From assembly GCA_051025295.1 (NCBI GenBank), contig JBMGJV010000001.1: 64,000 bases of DNA; one strand, given 5' to 3'. The stretch is from KBS-83 sp051025295. GTDB lineage: Bacteria > Acidobacteriota > Terriglobia > Terriglobales > Acidobacteriaceae. Under the pieces are notes generated by a model that saw only the letters and a program-made list of their open reading frames with translations, did not search any database and was not told the DNA's origin. Positions 47,004-58,348 of the stretch are shown here, piece by piece. Both the position numbers and the translations under genes were made by a program. Position 1 is the first letter of the stretch. Each line of letters begins with the position of its first letter.

Positions 47004-47021
47004 GCGATACAAAATCGCCCC

Positions 47022-47210
47022 TTAAGCCTTCGTAACTTTGCCGGATTTGATGCAGCTGGTGCACACGCGAATGCGCTTGTTGGCCGCGCCAACCTTCGCC
47101 TTGACCGGGCGGAGGTTCACATTCCAGCGCCGACGGCTCACGTTGTGCGCGTGCGAGATGTTGTTGCCGAACTGCGGACCCTTGCCGCAAACTTCACAAA
47201 CCTGTGCCAT
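47022..47210 (-). CDS. rpmB: 50S ribosomal protein L28
   Basis: 62 aa from ATG 47210, with GGAG upstream; 17 codons further upstream are in frame but not conserved. Contains MAQVCEVCGKGPQFGN, the SHAHNVSRRRWNVNL core and CTSCIKSGKV; the two CxxC pairs mark the zinc-binding (C+) paralogue type. Component of the 50S subunit. It is transcribed alone, ending at the bidirectional terminator. Confidence 0.95.
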   Translation of the reverse strand: MAQVCEVCGKGPQFGNNISHAHNVSRRRWNVNLRPVKAKVGAANKRIRVCTSCIKSGKVTKA

Positions 47211-47381
47211 CACGTAACTCCAGAGCTCGATTGAGAACTTGTAGCGCGGCGGAGGATACACACGGATAGCCGGCAGTCCGCTGCGCGCGAGTGCTTAGTG
47301 TACCGCAAGCTCCCCCGCGAGCCAAACTGGACCGCTTTCCGGGCAGTTCCCGGCATACTGGACAGGTCCCAACCCGTACCC

Positions 47382-48734
47382 ATGCCTGCACGCCCCGTCT
47401 CCCCGGCCTCGGCCGCCCACCAACCGCTCAGCTCGTCCCCTGCCGAGGATGTGGGGTCACGCAACACCGTCCGGCTCGCCTTCTGGGCAGGTTTTCTCGT
47501 GCGCGTTGCCTACCTGACGCTGGCCCACACCTACCGCACCCGGCCATTTCCCGATCACTTCGAGTTCGGGTGGGAGATGGGCCGCATCGGCCGCGCGCTG
47601 GCCACGGGCTACGGCTTTGCCGATCCATTCCACGGCCATACCGGACCCACGGCCTGGGTGGGGCCGCTCTATCCGCTGTTGATTTCAGGGGTCTTCCGGG
47701 TCGCCGGGGTGTACTCCCCGCTCTCTGCGTGGCTGCTGCTGACGCTGAACTCACTCGCCAGCGCGCTGACCGTCTTTCCCATGGCAGCGATTGCGCGGCG
47801 CATGTTTGCCGGGCGCCCGCAGATCCTGCGGTGGTCGGTCTGGTTGTGGGCGCTCTACCCGGCGGCAATGCAGTACGCCGTGCGCTGGATCTGGGAGACC
47901 TCGCTCAGCACGCTCCTTTTTACCTGTGCCCTTGCGCTCGCCATGCGGCTCCGGCAGCAGACCTACACGCCGGGCCGCCTGCTGCGCGACTGGGGGCTGT
48001 TTGGGCTGGTCTGGGGGCTGATCGCGCTGTCGAACCCGGCTTTGGTCATCCTGCTGCCGTTCGCCGGGCTGTGGGTCGTCTGGACTGCGCAGGGCACGCG
48101 TGTGCTGCCAGCGGCTGTCTTTGGCGGGATTGTCTTCTTTGCCGTGCTGGCACCCTGGATGCTGCGCAACCTGCGCGTCTTCAGTCACTTCGTCCCGCTG
48201 CGCGCCAACTTCGGGGCAGAGCTCTACCTCGGCAATGGGCCCGGGGCACGCGGTCTGCTTATGGAATACGAGCATCCGCACGAAGACCCCATCCAATACC
48301 GGGCGTATGCCGAACTCGGCGAGTACCAGTACGCAAAGGTGCGTGGGGCCGAGGCCATGGCGACGATCCGGGCCGATCGCGGTCTGTTCGCTCGCAACAC
48401 ACTGAAAAGGGTGTTCTTTTACTGGTACGGCGTGCCCTCGGGCAGCGATCGGTCGCTCTGGACGGGGCTGCCGCGAGCGCTCAACTACGGATTTCTCAGC
48501 ACGGCGGGCCTGCTGGGGCTCGCGCTGGCGCTCTGGCGGCGGGTTCCCGGTGCCTGGCTGGTCGCCTGGGCGTTTTTGACCCTGCCGCTGGTCTACTACT
48601 TCGTGACCGTGCACGCGCGCTTCCGCCACCCGCTCGAGCCGCTGATTGCGCTCCTGAGTGTGTTCCTGTTCCAAAGTGCGGAGCCGCGGCGCTCAAATGA
48701 CCCGCAGCGCGCGGTTGACCCGTCCGGACACTGA
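47382..48734 (+). CDS. Membrane glycosyltransferase-like protein (GT39/ArnT-type fold)
   Basis: 450 aa with ~9-10 transmembrane helices. ATG 47382 is used because 28 upstream codons have no coding character; CATACT 24 nt upstream may be its -10. The early periplasmic loop DHFEFGWEMGRIGRAL and HTGPTAWVGPLYPLLI follows the first helix, as in GT-C enzymes, where an acidic residue here is catalytic. A second loop (RANFGAELYLGNGPGARGLL) is conserved-looking. It likely transfers a sugar from a polyprenyl carrier to lipid, glycan or protein; donor and acceptor are unknown. Confidence 0.8.
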   Translation: MPARPVSPASAAHQPLSSSPAEDVGSRNTVRLAFWAGFLVRVAYLTLAHTYRTRPFPDHFEFGWEMGRIGRALATGYGFADPFHGHTGPTAWVGPLYPLLISGVFRVAGVYSPLSAWLLLTLNSLASALTVFPMAAIARRMFAGRPQILRWSVWLWALYPAAMQYAVRWIWETSLSTLLFTCALALAMRLRQQTYTPGRLLRDWGLFGLVWGLIALSNPALVILLPFAGLWVVWTAQGTRVLPAAVFGGIVFFAVLAPWMLRNLRVFSHFVPLRANFGAELYLGNGPGARGLLMEYEHPHEDPIQYRAYAELGEYQYAKVRGAEAMATIRADRGLFARNTLKRVFFYWYGVPSGSDRSLWTGLPRALNYGFLSTAGLLGLALALWRRVPGAWLVAWAFLTLPLVYYFVTVHARFRHPLEPLIALLSVFLFQSAEPRRSNDPQRAVDPSGH

Positions 48735-48743
48735 CGATAGACT
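48715..48743 (+). promoter_or_regulatory. rplU-rpmA promoter
   Basis: TTGACC (48715-48720), 17-bp spacer, TAGACT (48738-48743). The predicted start near 48750 gives a leader of about 180 nt. A CCGG-N5-CCGG hairpin followed by CTTTTT (about 48819-48838) could attenuate. Confidence 0.7.
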
Positions 48744-48928
48744 AGCTAGGTTCCGGCGATTCTGCCTGTGCGTCTCTGCATGCCTGAGTGAGGTAGCGAG
48801 TGAGCACGGCCCGCGAGTACCGGCTCATCCGGCTTTTTCGAGCGCGATTCGAGTCACGGGCTTTCGAAGCGTTTATCCGGCTAACTGATCTGAAGAGACC
48901 GGCCTGCATGGCAAGGCTTGGAGGTTTT

Positions 48929-49258
48929 ATGTACGCGGTGATCCGCACTGGTGGCAAGCAGTATCGCGTCGCGCCCGGCGACGTGCTGCGCATCGAAAAG
49001 ACCGGCGTCGAGCCGAACGAGACCATCGAGTTCAGCGACGTGCTCGCCACACTGACCAGCGAAGGCTCACTGGCCAAGCCGCAGACCGCCAAGGTGACGG
49101 CGACCGTGCTCGGTGACGGACGCGGCGACAAGATCCTCGTCTTCCACTACAAGCGCAAGAAGCAGTACAAGAAGATGCAGGGCCATCGTCAGGCCTTCAC
49201 TTCCGTGCGCATCAACGAGATCGAGGTCGACGGGACGACCTTCCGCGCACAGCAGTAA
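48929..49258 (+). CDS. rplU: 50S ribosomal protein L21
   Basis: 109 aa from ATG 48929, with GGAGG five bases upstream; a longer frame has no conserved content. Contains MYAVIRTGGKQYRV, VLGDGRGDKILVFHYKRKK and the C-terminal RQAFTSVRINEI segment. 50S subunit component. The standard partner rpmA follows 42 bp later. Its long leader may be a site of autogenous control. Confidence 0.97.
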   Translation: MYAVIRTGGKQYRVAPGDVLRIEKTGVEPNETIEFSDVLATLTSEGSLAKPQTAKVTATVLGDGRGDKILVFHYKRKKQYKKMQGHRQAFTSVRINEIEVDGTTFRAQQ

Positions 49259-49300
49259 GCGCGACCCACACTCCCGACCGAGAGTTTTTGAGGATCTGAG

Positions 49301-49570
49301 ATGGCACATAAAAAGGGATTAGGCAGTTCGAAAAACGGCCGCGACTCCAATGCACAGCGGCTTGGGGTGAAGGTGTTCGCGGGTGAGGTCGTTCCCGGCG
49401 GCTCCATCATCGTGCGGCAGCGTGGCACCAAGATCAAGCCGGGCCTGAACGTAGGCCGTGGCAGCGACGACACGCTCTTTGCCAAGATCACCGGCAAGGT
49501 GAAGTTTCTGGACAAGGGCAAGAGCGGCCGCTTCGTCGCCGTCGAGGCTCAAGAGCTTCCGACCGCCTAG
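49301..49570 (+). CDS. rpmA: 50S ribosomal protein L27
   Basis: 89 aa. MAHKKGLGSSKNGRDSNAQR, VFAGEVVPGGSIIVRQRGTK and GVGRGSDDTLFAKI-like core (NVGRGSDDTLFAKIT). The N-terminus begins directly with AHKKG, so no cleaved prepeptide of the Firmicutes type exists. It contacts the tRNA CCA ends at the peptidyl transferase centre. Followed by a strong terminator. Confidence 0.97.
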   Translation: MAHKKGLGSSKNGRDSNAQRLGVKVFAGEVVPGGSIIVRQRGTKIKPGLNVGRGSDDTLFAKITGKVKFLDKGKSGRFVAVEAQELPTA

Positions 49571-49620
49571 GACGAGCTCACCACGAGTTCCCCGAAGAAC
49601 CGACCATAGACCATAGACCC

Positions 49621-49652
49621 GAAGGGGCCAGAGCATCCGCTCTGGCCCCTTC
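49621..49652 (+). terminator. rpmA terminator
   Basis: A 14-bp perfect stem GAAGGGGCCAGAGC/GCTCTGGCCCCTTC with a 4-nt loop, followed by CTATTTT. Confidence 0.93.
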
Positions 49653-49667
49653 CTATTTTGACGGTCG

Positions 49668-49880
49668 TTAGCGCCGGCGCCGCATGCCAAACCACAGTGG
49701 CAGCAGGAGCAGCAGACCGAACGGCCAGAAGAACCAGCTTCCATTGCTGCGCCGTCCAGCGACGAAGAGGCAGCCGGTTAGAGGCGTGAGCAGTGACAGA
49801 AGCAATACCGAAAGGCTGAAGTTGCTCCAGATGGAACGCACGTGGCGTTCGAGTGGTGCTGTGAGGAATGGCCGGCCCAT
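49668..49880 (-). CDS. Small hydrophobic protein, possibly a lipoprotein
   Basis: 70 aa with two hydrophobic stretches (SLSVLLLSLLTPLTG; WFFWPFGLLLLLPLWFG) and a terminal RRRR. LTGC at ~33-36 could be a lipobox. The end, a helix then four Arg, resembles sorting-signal tails but has no known motif before it. No clear ribosome-binding site. The gene is convergent with rpmA. Tentative. Confidence 0.4.
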   Translation of the reverse strand: MGRPFLTAPLERHVRSIWSNFSLSVLLLSLLTPLTGCLFVAGRRSNGSWFFWPFGLLLLLPLWFGMRRRR

Positions 49881-49909
49881 ACCCTGTTTGGATGCTGGCG
49901 TGGTGCGGC

Positions 49910-50797
49910 TTAACTGGCGGCGGGGGGCTGGTTGTTGCGGCTGAGCACCCGGTCGACCACGCCTTCGACGTCGCGCAGGAAGAACGCGCTCGGCTCCGGC
50001 TGTCCGATCACGATATGGGGCGCCGGTTTGCCCAGGGCCATCGCGATCTCATTCCACTTGTGCAGCTGGGACTGATTGCGCAGGAGCACCGGCACACGCA
50101 GCGGCTCTGGCCGCATCAGTGACACCAGCCAGATCAGCGCAGCGACGGTGGCTCCGCTCTCCCGCACCAGCAGCCAGGGCAACAGCAGCGTTCCCTCGCG
50201 CAACAGGAAAAGGAAGCAAACGGTGTCCACGACAGCGAGTACGCCGAAGCCCAGCGTGATGCCCACGATGCGGCTGCGCAGCGTGATGCCAAGCGCCTGG
50301 GCGGAGAGCAGGATGAAGGCGGCGAGACAGAACTCGAGCACGCTGACGCAGCGCATCGCCTGTAGCGTGCTGACCTCGAGCGAGTGAGCGCGGAAGAAGA
50401 GTGGCACAATGGCGGGCACGATCGCGAACGCCACCGAGATCAGCGCAACCCAGCGGAACGCCACCAAAGCGAGACGGCGAAGCCCCGGCAGAGGCGTGAG
50501 CGCATCGCGGAAGATCTGCTCCGCGGCGACGTACGTAAGCAGGCCGCAGATGCCGTAGCCCGACCAGAAGAGAATGCTGGCGATCTCCGTGCGGTGCGGC
50601 CCGAGGTTTGCCCAGTTCGCCTGCAGCGCGCAGAACATCAGGCTGGCAGCAGTGCTGGCCAGCAGGTAGAGGCGCATCGCCGGGTAGGTGCGCTCGCTGG
50701 TCCACGCGAGGATGAGGCCCGCAGCGAGGAGCAGTGTCTGGATAGCCGTGACGATGGTCAGCCAGCCGTGCACCGAAGGATGAGAGAGCGCAAACAT
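49910..50797 (-). CDS. Integral membrane protein of unknown function
   Basis: 295 aa with about seven to eight transmembrane helices (TIVTAIQTLLLAAGLILAW; RLYLLASTAASLMFCAL; FWSGYGICGLLTYVA; LVAFRWVALISVAFAIV; VGITLGFGVLAVVDTVCFLF), then a soluble C-terminal ~50 residues. GGAG at five bases before ATG 50797. The fold resembles 7TM sensor-like or histidine-kinase-receptor N-termini, without a catalytic domain. Diverges from gyrB. Confidence 0.75.
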   Translation of the reverse strand: MFALSHPSVHGWLTIVTAIQTLLLAAGLILAWTSERTYPAMRLYLLASTAASLMFCALQANWANLGPHRTEIASILFWSGYGICGLLTYVAAEQIFRDALTPLPGLRRLALVAFRWVALISVAFAIVPAIVPLFFRAHSLEVSTLQAMRCVSVLEFCLAAFILLSAQALGITLRSRIVGITLGFGVLAVVDTVCFLFLLREGTLLLPWLLVRESGATVAALIWLVSLMRPEPLRVPVLLRNQSQLHKWNEIAMALGKPAPHIVIGQPEPSAFFLRDVEGVVDRVLSRNNQPPAAS

Positions 50798-51121
50798 GAA
50801 CTCCTTCGAAGATATCTCCCGGAGCGGGACAGTCTCAACGTTCCCTGAACCTTTTGAAGTAACGATGGGCTATTACTGGTGGGTTCCCAAAGGGGGATTT
50901 TTCGCCTGTTGTTCGGTAACACGAACAATCGGGAGGAGCGCCGGCGAGAGGCGGCGATGGCCCTGCAACGAGGGCCCGGGCACCCGGCTGGGAAACCCCG
51001 AAAACGAGCCCTGGCGTGGTACAATAAACCTACACACGGGGTGCTCGCAAGTCTCACATTTGACTTGCACTTAGTCCACTGCAAGGGTGGATACCGGGGC
51101 CCCGGTTCACCACGGAGTTTC
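50798..51121. other. gyrB upstream region
   Basis: 324 bp. TGGTACAAT (-10 TACAAT at 51020-51025, extended TGN type) is the likely gyrB promoter, leaving a leader of about 90 nt. The region before it has an open frame in phase with gyrB, but without conservation or a ribosome-binding site. I see nothing else. Confidence 0.55.
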
Positions 51122-53755
<2,634 letters not shown>

Positions 53756-53773
53756 CCCGCCATCGCAAGTTGC

Positions 53774-53808
53774 AAACGGCCGCTGCTGATCCACCGCAGC
53801 GGCCGTTT
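53774..53808 (+). terminator. gyrB terminator
   Basis: 13-bp perfect stem AAACGGCCGCTGC/GCAGCGGCCGTTT, 9-nt loop, followed by TCTTG. Confidence 0.88.
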
Positions 53809-53955
53809 TCTTGTGGGCAGCTCGAATTTGCTTGCGTTGCCCGGCAGCGCCGGCGCATCCTCCTCGCGGGCCTGACGGGCGTTGTGACGTCCTCTGAATC
53901 GGCTCCCTCCCGATCGAAGTCGACACCGCAACACATTCGATATGAGGAGTTCCCT

Positions 53956-54759
53956 ATGAAAACACGTGTAAGTGTGCAGTCGGCTGCGGCGATCGCGAGC
54001 CTCTTGCTGGCAACGGCCGGCGTTGCGTACGGTGCGGATAGCGCCGCGAATCCTTGGGTCGGCACCTGGACGATGGACCAGTCCCAAAGCAAGCTGACCG
54101 GCGGAACATTCCGGTTCACAGGCGCTCCTGACGGCGAGATGGCCTTTATCGGCAACGGCCACAGCTCGAAGTTCAAGACCGATGGGCAGCCGTACAAGAC
54201 CTGGTCCGGAGAAGACGCCACCTGGAAGAAGGTCGATGAGAACACGTATGAATCGAACTACAAGCTGGGGAGTGTTGACCTCGAAAACGTAACGTGGACG
54301 GTATCAGCCGACGGAAAGATGCTGAAGACGGAGAGTAAGGGCACCAATCCGGACGGCTCCACCTTCAGCAACACTGGCGAAGCGGCGCGCGTCGGAAGCG
54401 GCAAGGGGTTGGTGGGCACCTGGAAAACCACGAAGGAAGAGGCGGGCTCCCCGCAGAGCTACAGCATTAAGGACGCCGGTCCGAACGCAGTCGATTGGGA
54501 CATCCCGGCGCTGAAGGCTACTCTCCATGCGACGCTCGATGGCAAGGACATCACGCCGGATGGTCCGACGGTGCCGAAGGCGTTGACTGTGGCCCTGCTG
54601 AAGGTTTCACCCACCGTGCTGAAGGAGACAGACAAAATGAGCGGGGAGGTCGTCTCGCGCAACACCATGACACTGTCCCCCGACGGCAAGACGATCACCA
54701 ACGTGGTGACACCTTCGAAGGACAAGGTCACCTACACGGAGATCTGGCGGAAGCAGTAA
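53956..54759 (+). CDS. Secreted lipocalin-like protein of unknown function
   Basis: 267 aa, with GAGGAG before ATG 53956. Signal peptide ~1-27 (AAAIASLLLATAGVAYGA). The mature part is a repeated beta-rich pattern: WVGTWTMDQSQSKLTG, LVGTWKTTKEEAGSP and two NTYESNYKL/NTMTLSPDG-type hairpins, suggesting two beta-barrel-like repeats. Each begins with a GTW motif, as in lipocalin-type domains. No active-site residues can be recognised. It probably binds a small hydrophobic ligand in the periplasm (inference). Confidence 0.8.
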   Translation: MKTRVSVQSAAAIASLLLATAGVAYGADSAANPWVGTWTMDQSQSKLTGGTFRFTGAPDGEMAFIGNGHSSKFKTDGQPYKTWSGEDATWKKVDENTYESNYKLGSVDLENVTWTVSADGKMLKTESKGTNPDGSTFSNTGEAARVGSGKGLVGTWKTTKEEAGSPQSYSIKDAGPNAVDWDIPALKATLHATLDGKDITPDGPTVPKALTVALLKVSPTVLKETDKMSGEVVSRNTMTLSPDGKTITNVVTPSKDKVTYTEIWRKQ

Positions 54760-54777
54760 GTCAAAGCCTGTGGACAG

Positions 54778-54804
54778 AAGGGGCGGCGAGATTCGTCGCC
54801 CCTT
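54778..54804 (+). terminator. Terminator after the lipocalin-like gene
   Basis: 12-bp stem AAGGGGCGGCGA/TCGTCGCCCCTT with one G-T pair and a 3-nt loop, followed by CCTCTT. It lies 5 bp before the end of the convergent amidase gene, so it may serve both. Confidence 0.8.
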
Positions 54805-54809
54805 CCTCT

Positions 54810-56702
54810 TCATGAACCGAGCTTCGGGTGCAGCTTTTGGAAGCCGGTAGCGTCCTGATACGCACGCGCGCAGGCGCAGAGCTTCGCATCCTGGTAAAGG
54901 CCGCCCAGAAACGTGAGGCTCACCGGCGTGCCCGGGCCGCCGATGGAATCGTCATCGCCGTTGTCACTCGTTGGCGGCATGGGCGCGTCATTGCCGCGGA
55001 GCCCGTTCGGCACAATCACTGCTGGATGCCCAGTGAGGTTGGTCGCGACAAGCTGCTCACCGTTGCTCGGTGCAACGATCACGTCCACTGACTCAAACAG
55101 CTTTGCGAACTGCTGGATCGCGAGCGAACGAGCGCGATTGGCCTGGATGTACTCGATCGCGGGGTAGAACCGTGCGGTGCGGAACTGGTTCGGCCAGTCG
55201 TAGGGGCCTTGCTCAGTCAGCAGGCGATCGCGGCCTGTCATCGTCAGCTCATCGAACGCTGCGGCAGCTTCAGCTGTGAGCAGCGGGGTCATGTCACCGT
55301 AGGGCAGCTTCGGCAGCGTGACTTCCTTGAGCGTCACGCCCATTGCCCGCAGCTTCGCGAGCGCCGCATCGTCATAGTGCCGGTCATACGCACGCCGTGC
55401 GTGCGCCGCCTCCCGACGCTGCTCAGACTGCAGCCGCTTCTTGCGCTCGTCGTCGCTCTCACTGGCCGGCGGCTTGGGGCCCTGCTCCTCCACACGCGCC
55501 TCGAACTCATCTTTCAGATAGCCGACGCGCAGCGAGCGCCAATCGTAGTCCGCATCCCACGCAAAGCCTGCGTCGCGCGTTGCAATATCGTGTCCGTCGG
55601 GTCCGTGGATCGCGCTCATCACGAGCGCGCAGTCCTCGACCGCACGACAGATAGGACCGAGCTTGTCCATCGACCAGCTCAGCGCCATCGCCCCGGTGCG
55701 CGGCACAAAGCCAAACGTTGGCCGCAGACCTGTCACTCCGCAGCGCGTCGAAGGCGACGAGATCGAACCCAGCGTCTCTGACCCGATCGCGAACGCAACG
55801 CACCCGGCGGCCACGCTCGATGCGGAACCGGCAGAGGAGCCGCTCGAGCCCTGCTTCGGATTCCACGGATTGCGCGTGCGCCCACCAAACCACTTGTCGC
55901 CCATGGCGAGCGCGCCCAGCGTCGTCTTCGCCACCAGCACGGCGCCCGCCGCATCGAGCCGCTGCACCACGGTCGCGTCTTCATCAAAGCTCTGGTGCTC
56001 AAACCCGCCCGCGCCCCAGGTCGTGGGATAGCCCTTCACCGCGAGCAGATCCTTCGCGCCCCACGGCAGACCATGGAGCGGTCCGCGATACTTTCCCGCC
56101 GCAATCTCGCGATCCGCTTCACGCGCCTTCGTCATCGCGCGTTCTACCGTCAGCGTGACGACGAAGTGCAGCAGCGGATCGTAGCGCTTCAGCCGCGTGA
56201 GATACATCTCCGTCAGTGCTGCTGAGGAGACCTTCTTCCGACGCACATACTCAGCCAGCTCGCGCACGGACAGGAACGCGAGCTCTTCGAGATTGGCCGG
56301 CACTGTGGCAATCGCCGGCGCCTTGCTCAGCCGTGGCGGCCGATTGTCTGCCGCTGGCAGCTTCATCCCGGGCGGCACCGGATCGAACACGAGCGCCGGC
56401 GCGATTGCGTTGGGGATGTGCAGTGCACGGATCGCCGCATAGGCAGCGCGCTGCTGATTCAGACCTTCGAGCAGGTCCTTGCGTTGTTCGGCAGTGATCG
56501 AAACACCCGCGATCGCAGCCGCAGCGTCAATCATCTCGGCAGTGACCGGCTTGGGCGCTGCGTGTGCATCGGACGAAGCCGACGATGCCTGTGCCTGCGC
56601 AGCGATCGTGTAGAGCGCGCCCGGCAGTAGCGTACCGGCGAAACCAGCAGTGGAGCAGATACCAAGGAAGCGGCGGCGGTCCAGAAGTGATGAGCTGGGC
56701 AT
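54810..56702 (-). CDS. Tat-exported amidase-signature hydrolase
   Basis: 630 aa from ATG 56702, with GGAG four to five bases upstream; the in-frame ATG 56744 lacks a site and adds 14 residues. The twin-arginine signal LDRRRFLG is followed by a hydrophobic stretch ending near TIAAQA. The amidase domain (~150-620) contains the Ser-cisSer-Lys elements: Lys in LPWGAKDLL, the GSSGSSAGSASSVAAG glycine-serine loop and nucleophile region GSETLGSISSPS. It hydrolyses an amide in the periplasm; substrate unknown. The family includes aspartyl-tRNA amidotransferase A; export and length exclude that role. Confidence 0.9.
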   Translation of the reverse strand: MPSSSLLDRRRFLGICSTAGFAGTLLPGALYTIAAQAQASSASSDAHAAPKPVTAEMIDAAAAIAGVSITAEQRKDLLEGLNQQRAAYAAIRALHIPNAIAPALVFDPVPPGMKLPAADNRPPRLSKAPAIATVPANLEELAFLSVRELAEYVRRKKVSSAALTEMYLTRLKRYDPLLHFVVTLTVERAMTKAREADREIAAGKYRGPLHGLPWGAKDLLAVKGYPTTWGAGGFEHQSFDEDATVVQRLDAAGAVLVAKTTLGALAMGDKWFGGRTRNPWNPKQGSSGSSAGSASSVAAGCVAFAIGSETLGSISSPSTRCGVTGLRPTFGFVPRTGAMALSWSMDKLGPICRAVEDCALVMSAIHGPDGHDIATRDAGFAWDADYDWRSLRVGYLKDEFEARVEEQGPKPPASESDDERKKRLQSEQRREAAHARRAYDRHYDDAALAKLRAMGVTLKEVTLPKLPYGDMTPLLTAEAAAAFDELTMTGRDRLLTEQGPYDWPNQFRTARFYPAIEYIQANRARSLAIQQFAKLFESVDVIVAPSNGEQLVATNLTGHPAVIVPNGLRGNDAPMPPTSDNGDDDSIGGPGTPVSLTFLGGLYQDAKLCACARAYQDATGFQKLHPKLGS

Positions 56703-56742
56703 AGATCTCCGAACGGGAATGCTGTGGATGGTAGCATTCGCC

Positions 56743-57549
56743 ATGGCGCTACTCGAGGTCGATTCCGTCTCGAAGAGTTATGGCTTACCACCACACGCAG
56801 CGCTGGTCGTGGACCGTGTTTCGTTCAGCATCGCGCGCGGTGAAACGCTGGGCGTGGTCGGTGAATCGGGCTCCGGCAAGAGCACGGTGGCGCGCATTGC
56901 ACTCGGATTGGTCGAGGCGACCTCCGGCACGGTTCGCTTCGATAGCCAGGTTATTGCGCAGGCGCGTGGAGCAGCCATGCGAGCGATCCGACGGCGCATG
57001 CAGCCTGTCTTCCAGGATCCCTATGCCGCGCTGAACCCGCGCATGCGCATCGAGCAGATCCTGCGCGAACCCTTCGAGATTCACGCTCGTTCGCTCGGCA
57101 GCGACGACGACCTGCCACAAGGGGAAGCAGCGCAGCGCGCGCGCATTTCCGAGCTGCTGAAGCAGGTCGGCCTCGATGACTCGGCACTGCTGCGCTACCC
57201 GCATGAATTCTCGGGCGGTCAGCGGCAACGCATCAACATCGCACGCGCGCTCACGTTGCGGCCGGAGCTGCTGGTCCTGGACGAGCCGGTGTCAGCGCTC
57301 GATGTGAGCGTGGCGGCGCAGATCGTCAACCTGCTGCGCGGGCTACAACGCGAGTACGGCATGACCTATCTGTTCATCACGCACTCGATGCCGCTGGTCC
57401 GCTATCTTGCCGATCGGATTGTCGTGATGCAGCGCGGCCGCGTAGTGGAGGAGGGTGAGTCCGTATCGCTCTGCGCGTCTCCGCGCGAGCCGTATACCGA
57501 AGCGCTGCTGCGCGCGACACCGCGGATCTCCCTGCCATCTGCCGGCTGA
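56743..57549 (+). CDS. OppF/DppF-type ABC transporter ATPase
   Basis: 268 aa. Walker A GESGSGKST (~41), PVFQDPYAALNPRMR Q-loop (characteristic of the oligopeptide/nickel subclass), signature FSGGQRQRINIARAL, Walker B LLVLDEPVSALD and FITHSM with the switch His. The C-terminus (ASPREPYTEALLRATP) is the usual OppF end. No permease or binding protein is adjacent. The start ATG 56743 overlaps in a CCATGG palindrome the discarded upstream start of the amidase; other ATGs at 56719 and 56728 are possible. Confidence 0.88.
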   Translation: MALLEVDSVSKSYGLPPHAALVVDRVSFSIARGETLGVVGESGSGKSTVARIALGLVEATSGTVRFDSQVIAQARGAAMRAIRRRMQPVFQDPYAALNPRMRIEQILREPFEIHARSLGSDDDLPQGEAAQRARISELLKQVGLDDSALLRYPHEFSGGQRQRINIARALTLRPELLVLDEPVSALDVSVAAQIVNLLRGLQREYGMTYLFITHSMPLVRYLADRIVVMQRGRVVEEGESVSLCASPREPYTEALLRATPRISLPSAG

Positions 57550-57581
57550 CATTCCGGAAGATCCGCGGAGTGCAACGGCTA

Positions 57582-58187
57582 CTACGGGGTCGAGTTCGAC
57601 AGCCCCGTGATGCTGGTCTGCGCGAGCACGTGGCCGATCATCGCGCGATAGAGCGCCTCGCTGTAGTTGGCGAACCCCGGCGTTTGCGGCAGGTTGATCG
57701 GTCCATCCAGCGCATACACCGTCACGACGTACTGATGCGTCGTACCAGGCGGTGGGCAGGGTCCGTCATATTCCGGGTTGCCGAAGTCGTTGGTGATTTG
57801 GATGCCATACGACGTACCTGCCACACCCGTGCCGGCGGCCAGTGACGTCACACTCGGCGCGATGTTGTACAAGCCCCAGTGCGTGAAACTGGCTGTCTGA
57901 TCGAAGATAAGCACCGCATACGTGCGCGCATTCTGCACCGGCGTCCATGTCAGTTGCGGGGACGCGTTGCCGCCGGGCGCGCCATCGGCGGAGCAGGTGT
58001 TCACCCCGTTGCTGATGTTATTGAACAGCGTCGACGGAGGGAGCGCCGTCTCGTTCTGGAATGTGCTGCTCGTGACGGCAAACTGCGGGCGCGGAGTCTG
58101 GTTAGTCGGAGAAATCTGTGCAAATGCAGCGACGGAACTAACGAGCAGCAACAAGGCTGCCCGCATAGCGATCGAGAAAGAGCGCAT
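57582..58187 (-). CDS. YbhB/YbcL-family PEBP-like protein, exported
   Basis: 201 aa from ATG 58187 with GGAG upstream. Signal peptide ~1-24 (ALLLLVSSVAAFAQ). The phosphatidylethanolamine-binding fold shows LTWTPVQNARTYAVLIFD, HWGLYNI with the conserved His and DFGNPEYDGPCPPPGTTHQYVVTVYALD with the ligand-binding region. Family members bind small anions or phospholipid headgroups, and their functions are poorly known. Convergent with the OppF-like gene, 32 bp away. Confidence 0.9.
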   Translation of the reverse strand: MRSFSIAMRAALLLLVSSVAAFAQISPTNQTPRPQFAVTSSTFQNETALPPSTLFNNISNGVNTCSADGAPGGNASPQLTWTPVQNARTYAVLIFDQTASFTHWGLYNIAPSVTSLAAGTGVAGTSYGIQITNDFGNPEYDGPCPPPGTTHQYVVTVYALDGPINLPQTPGFANYSEALYRAMIGHVLAQTSITGLSNSTP

Positions 58188-58348
58188 GGGGGACTCCATA
58201 GGAACGGATTCGTGACTTGCGTTGTGACCTTAGCACACGCAACCGTTGACTATGGATTGAATCGATGGCGAATTTAGGCTCCAGCAGTTACCTTTCGGCG
58301 AGCCTCGTGTTTCTCAGCACACTTCCGGAGCACCCTCGAGAGAGCCGC

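Noticed and set aside
50879..51121. 80-codon extension of gyrB
   Set aside because: It has no conservation with GyrB N-termini and contains the probable gyrB promoter.
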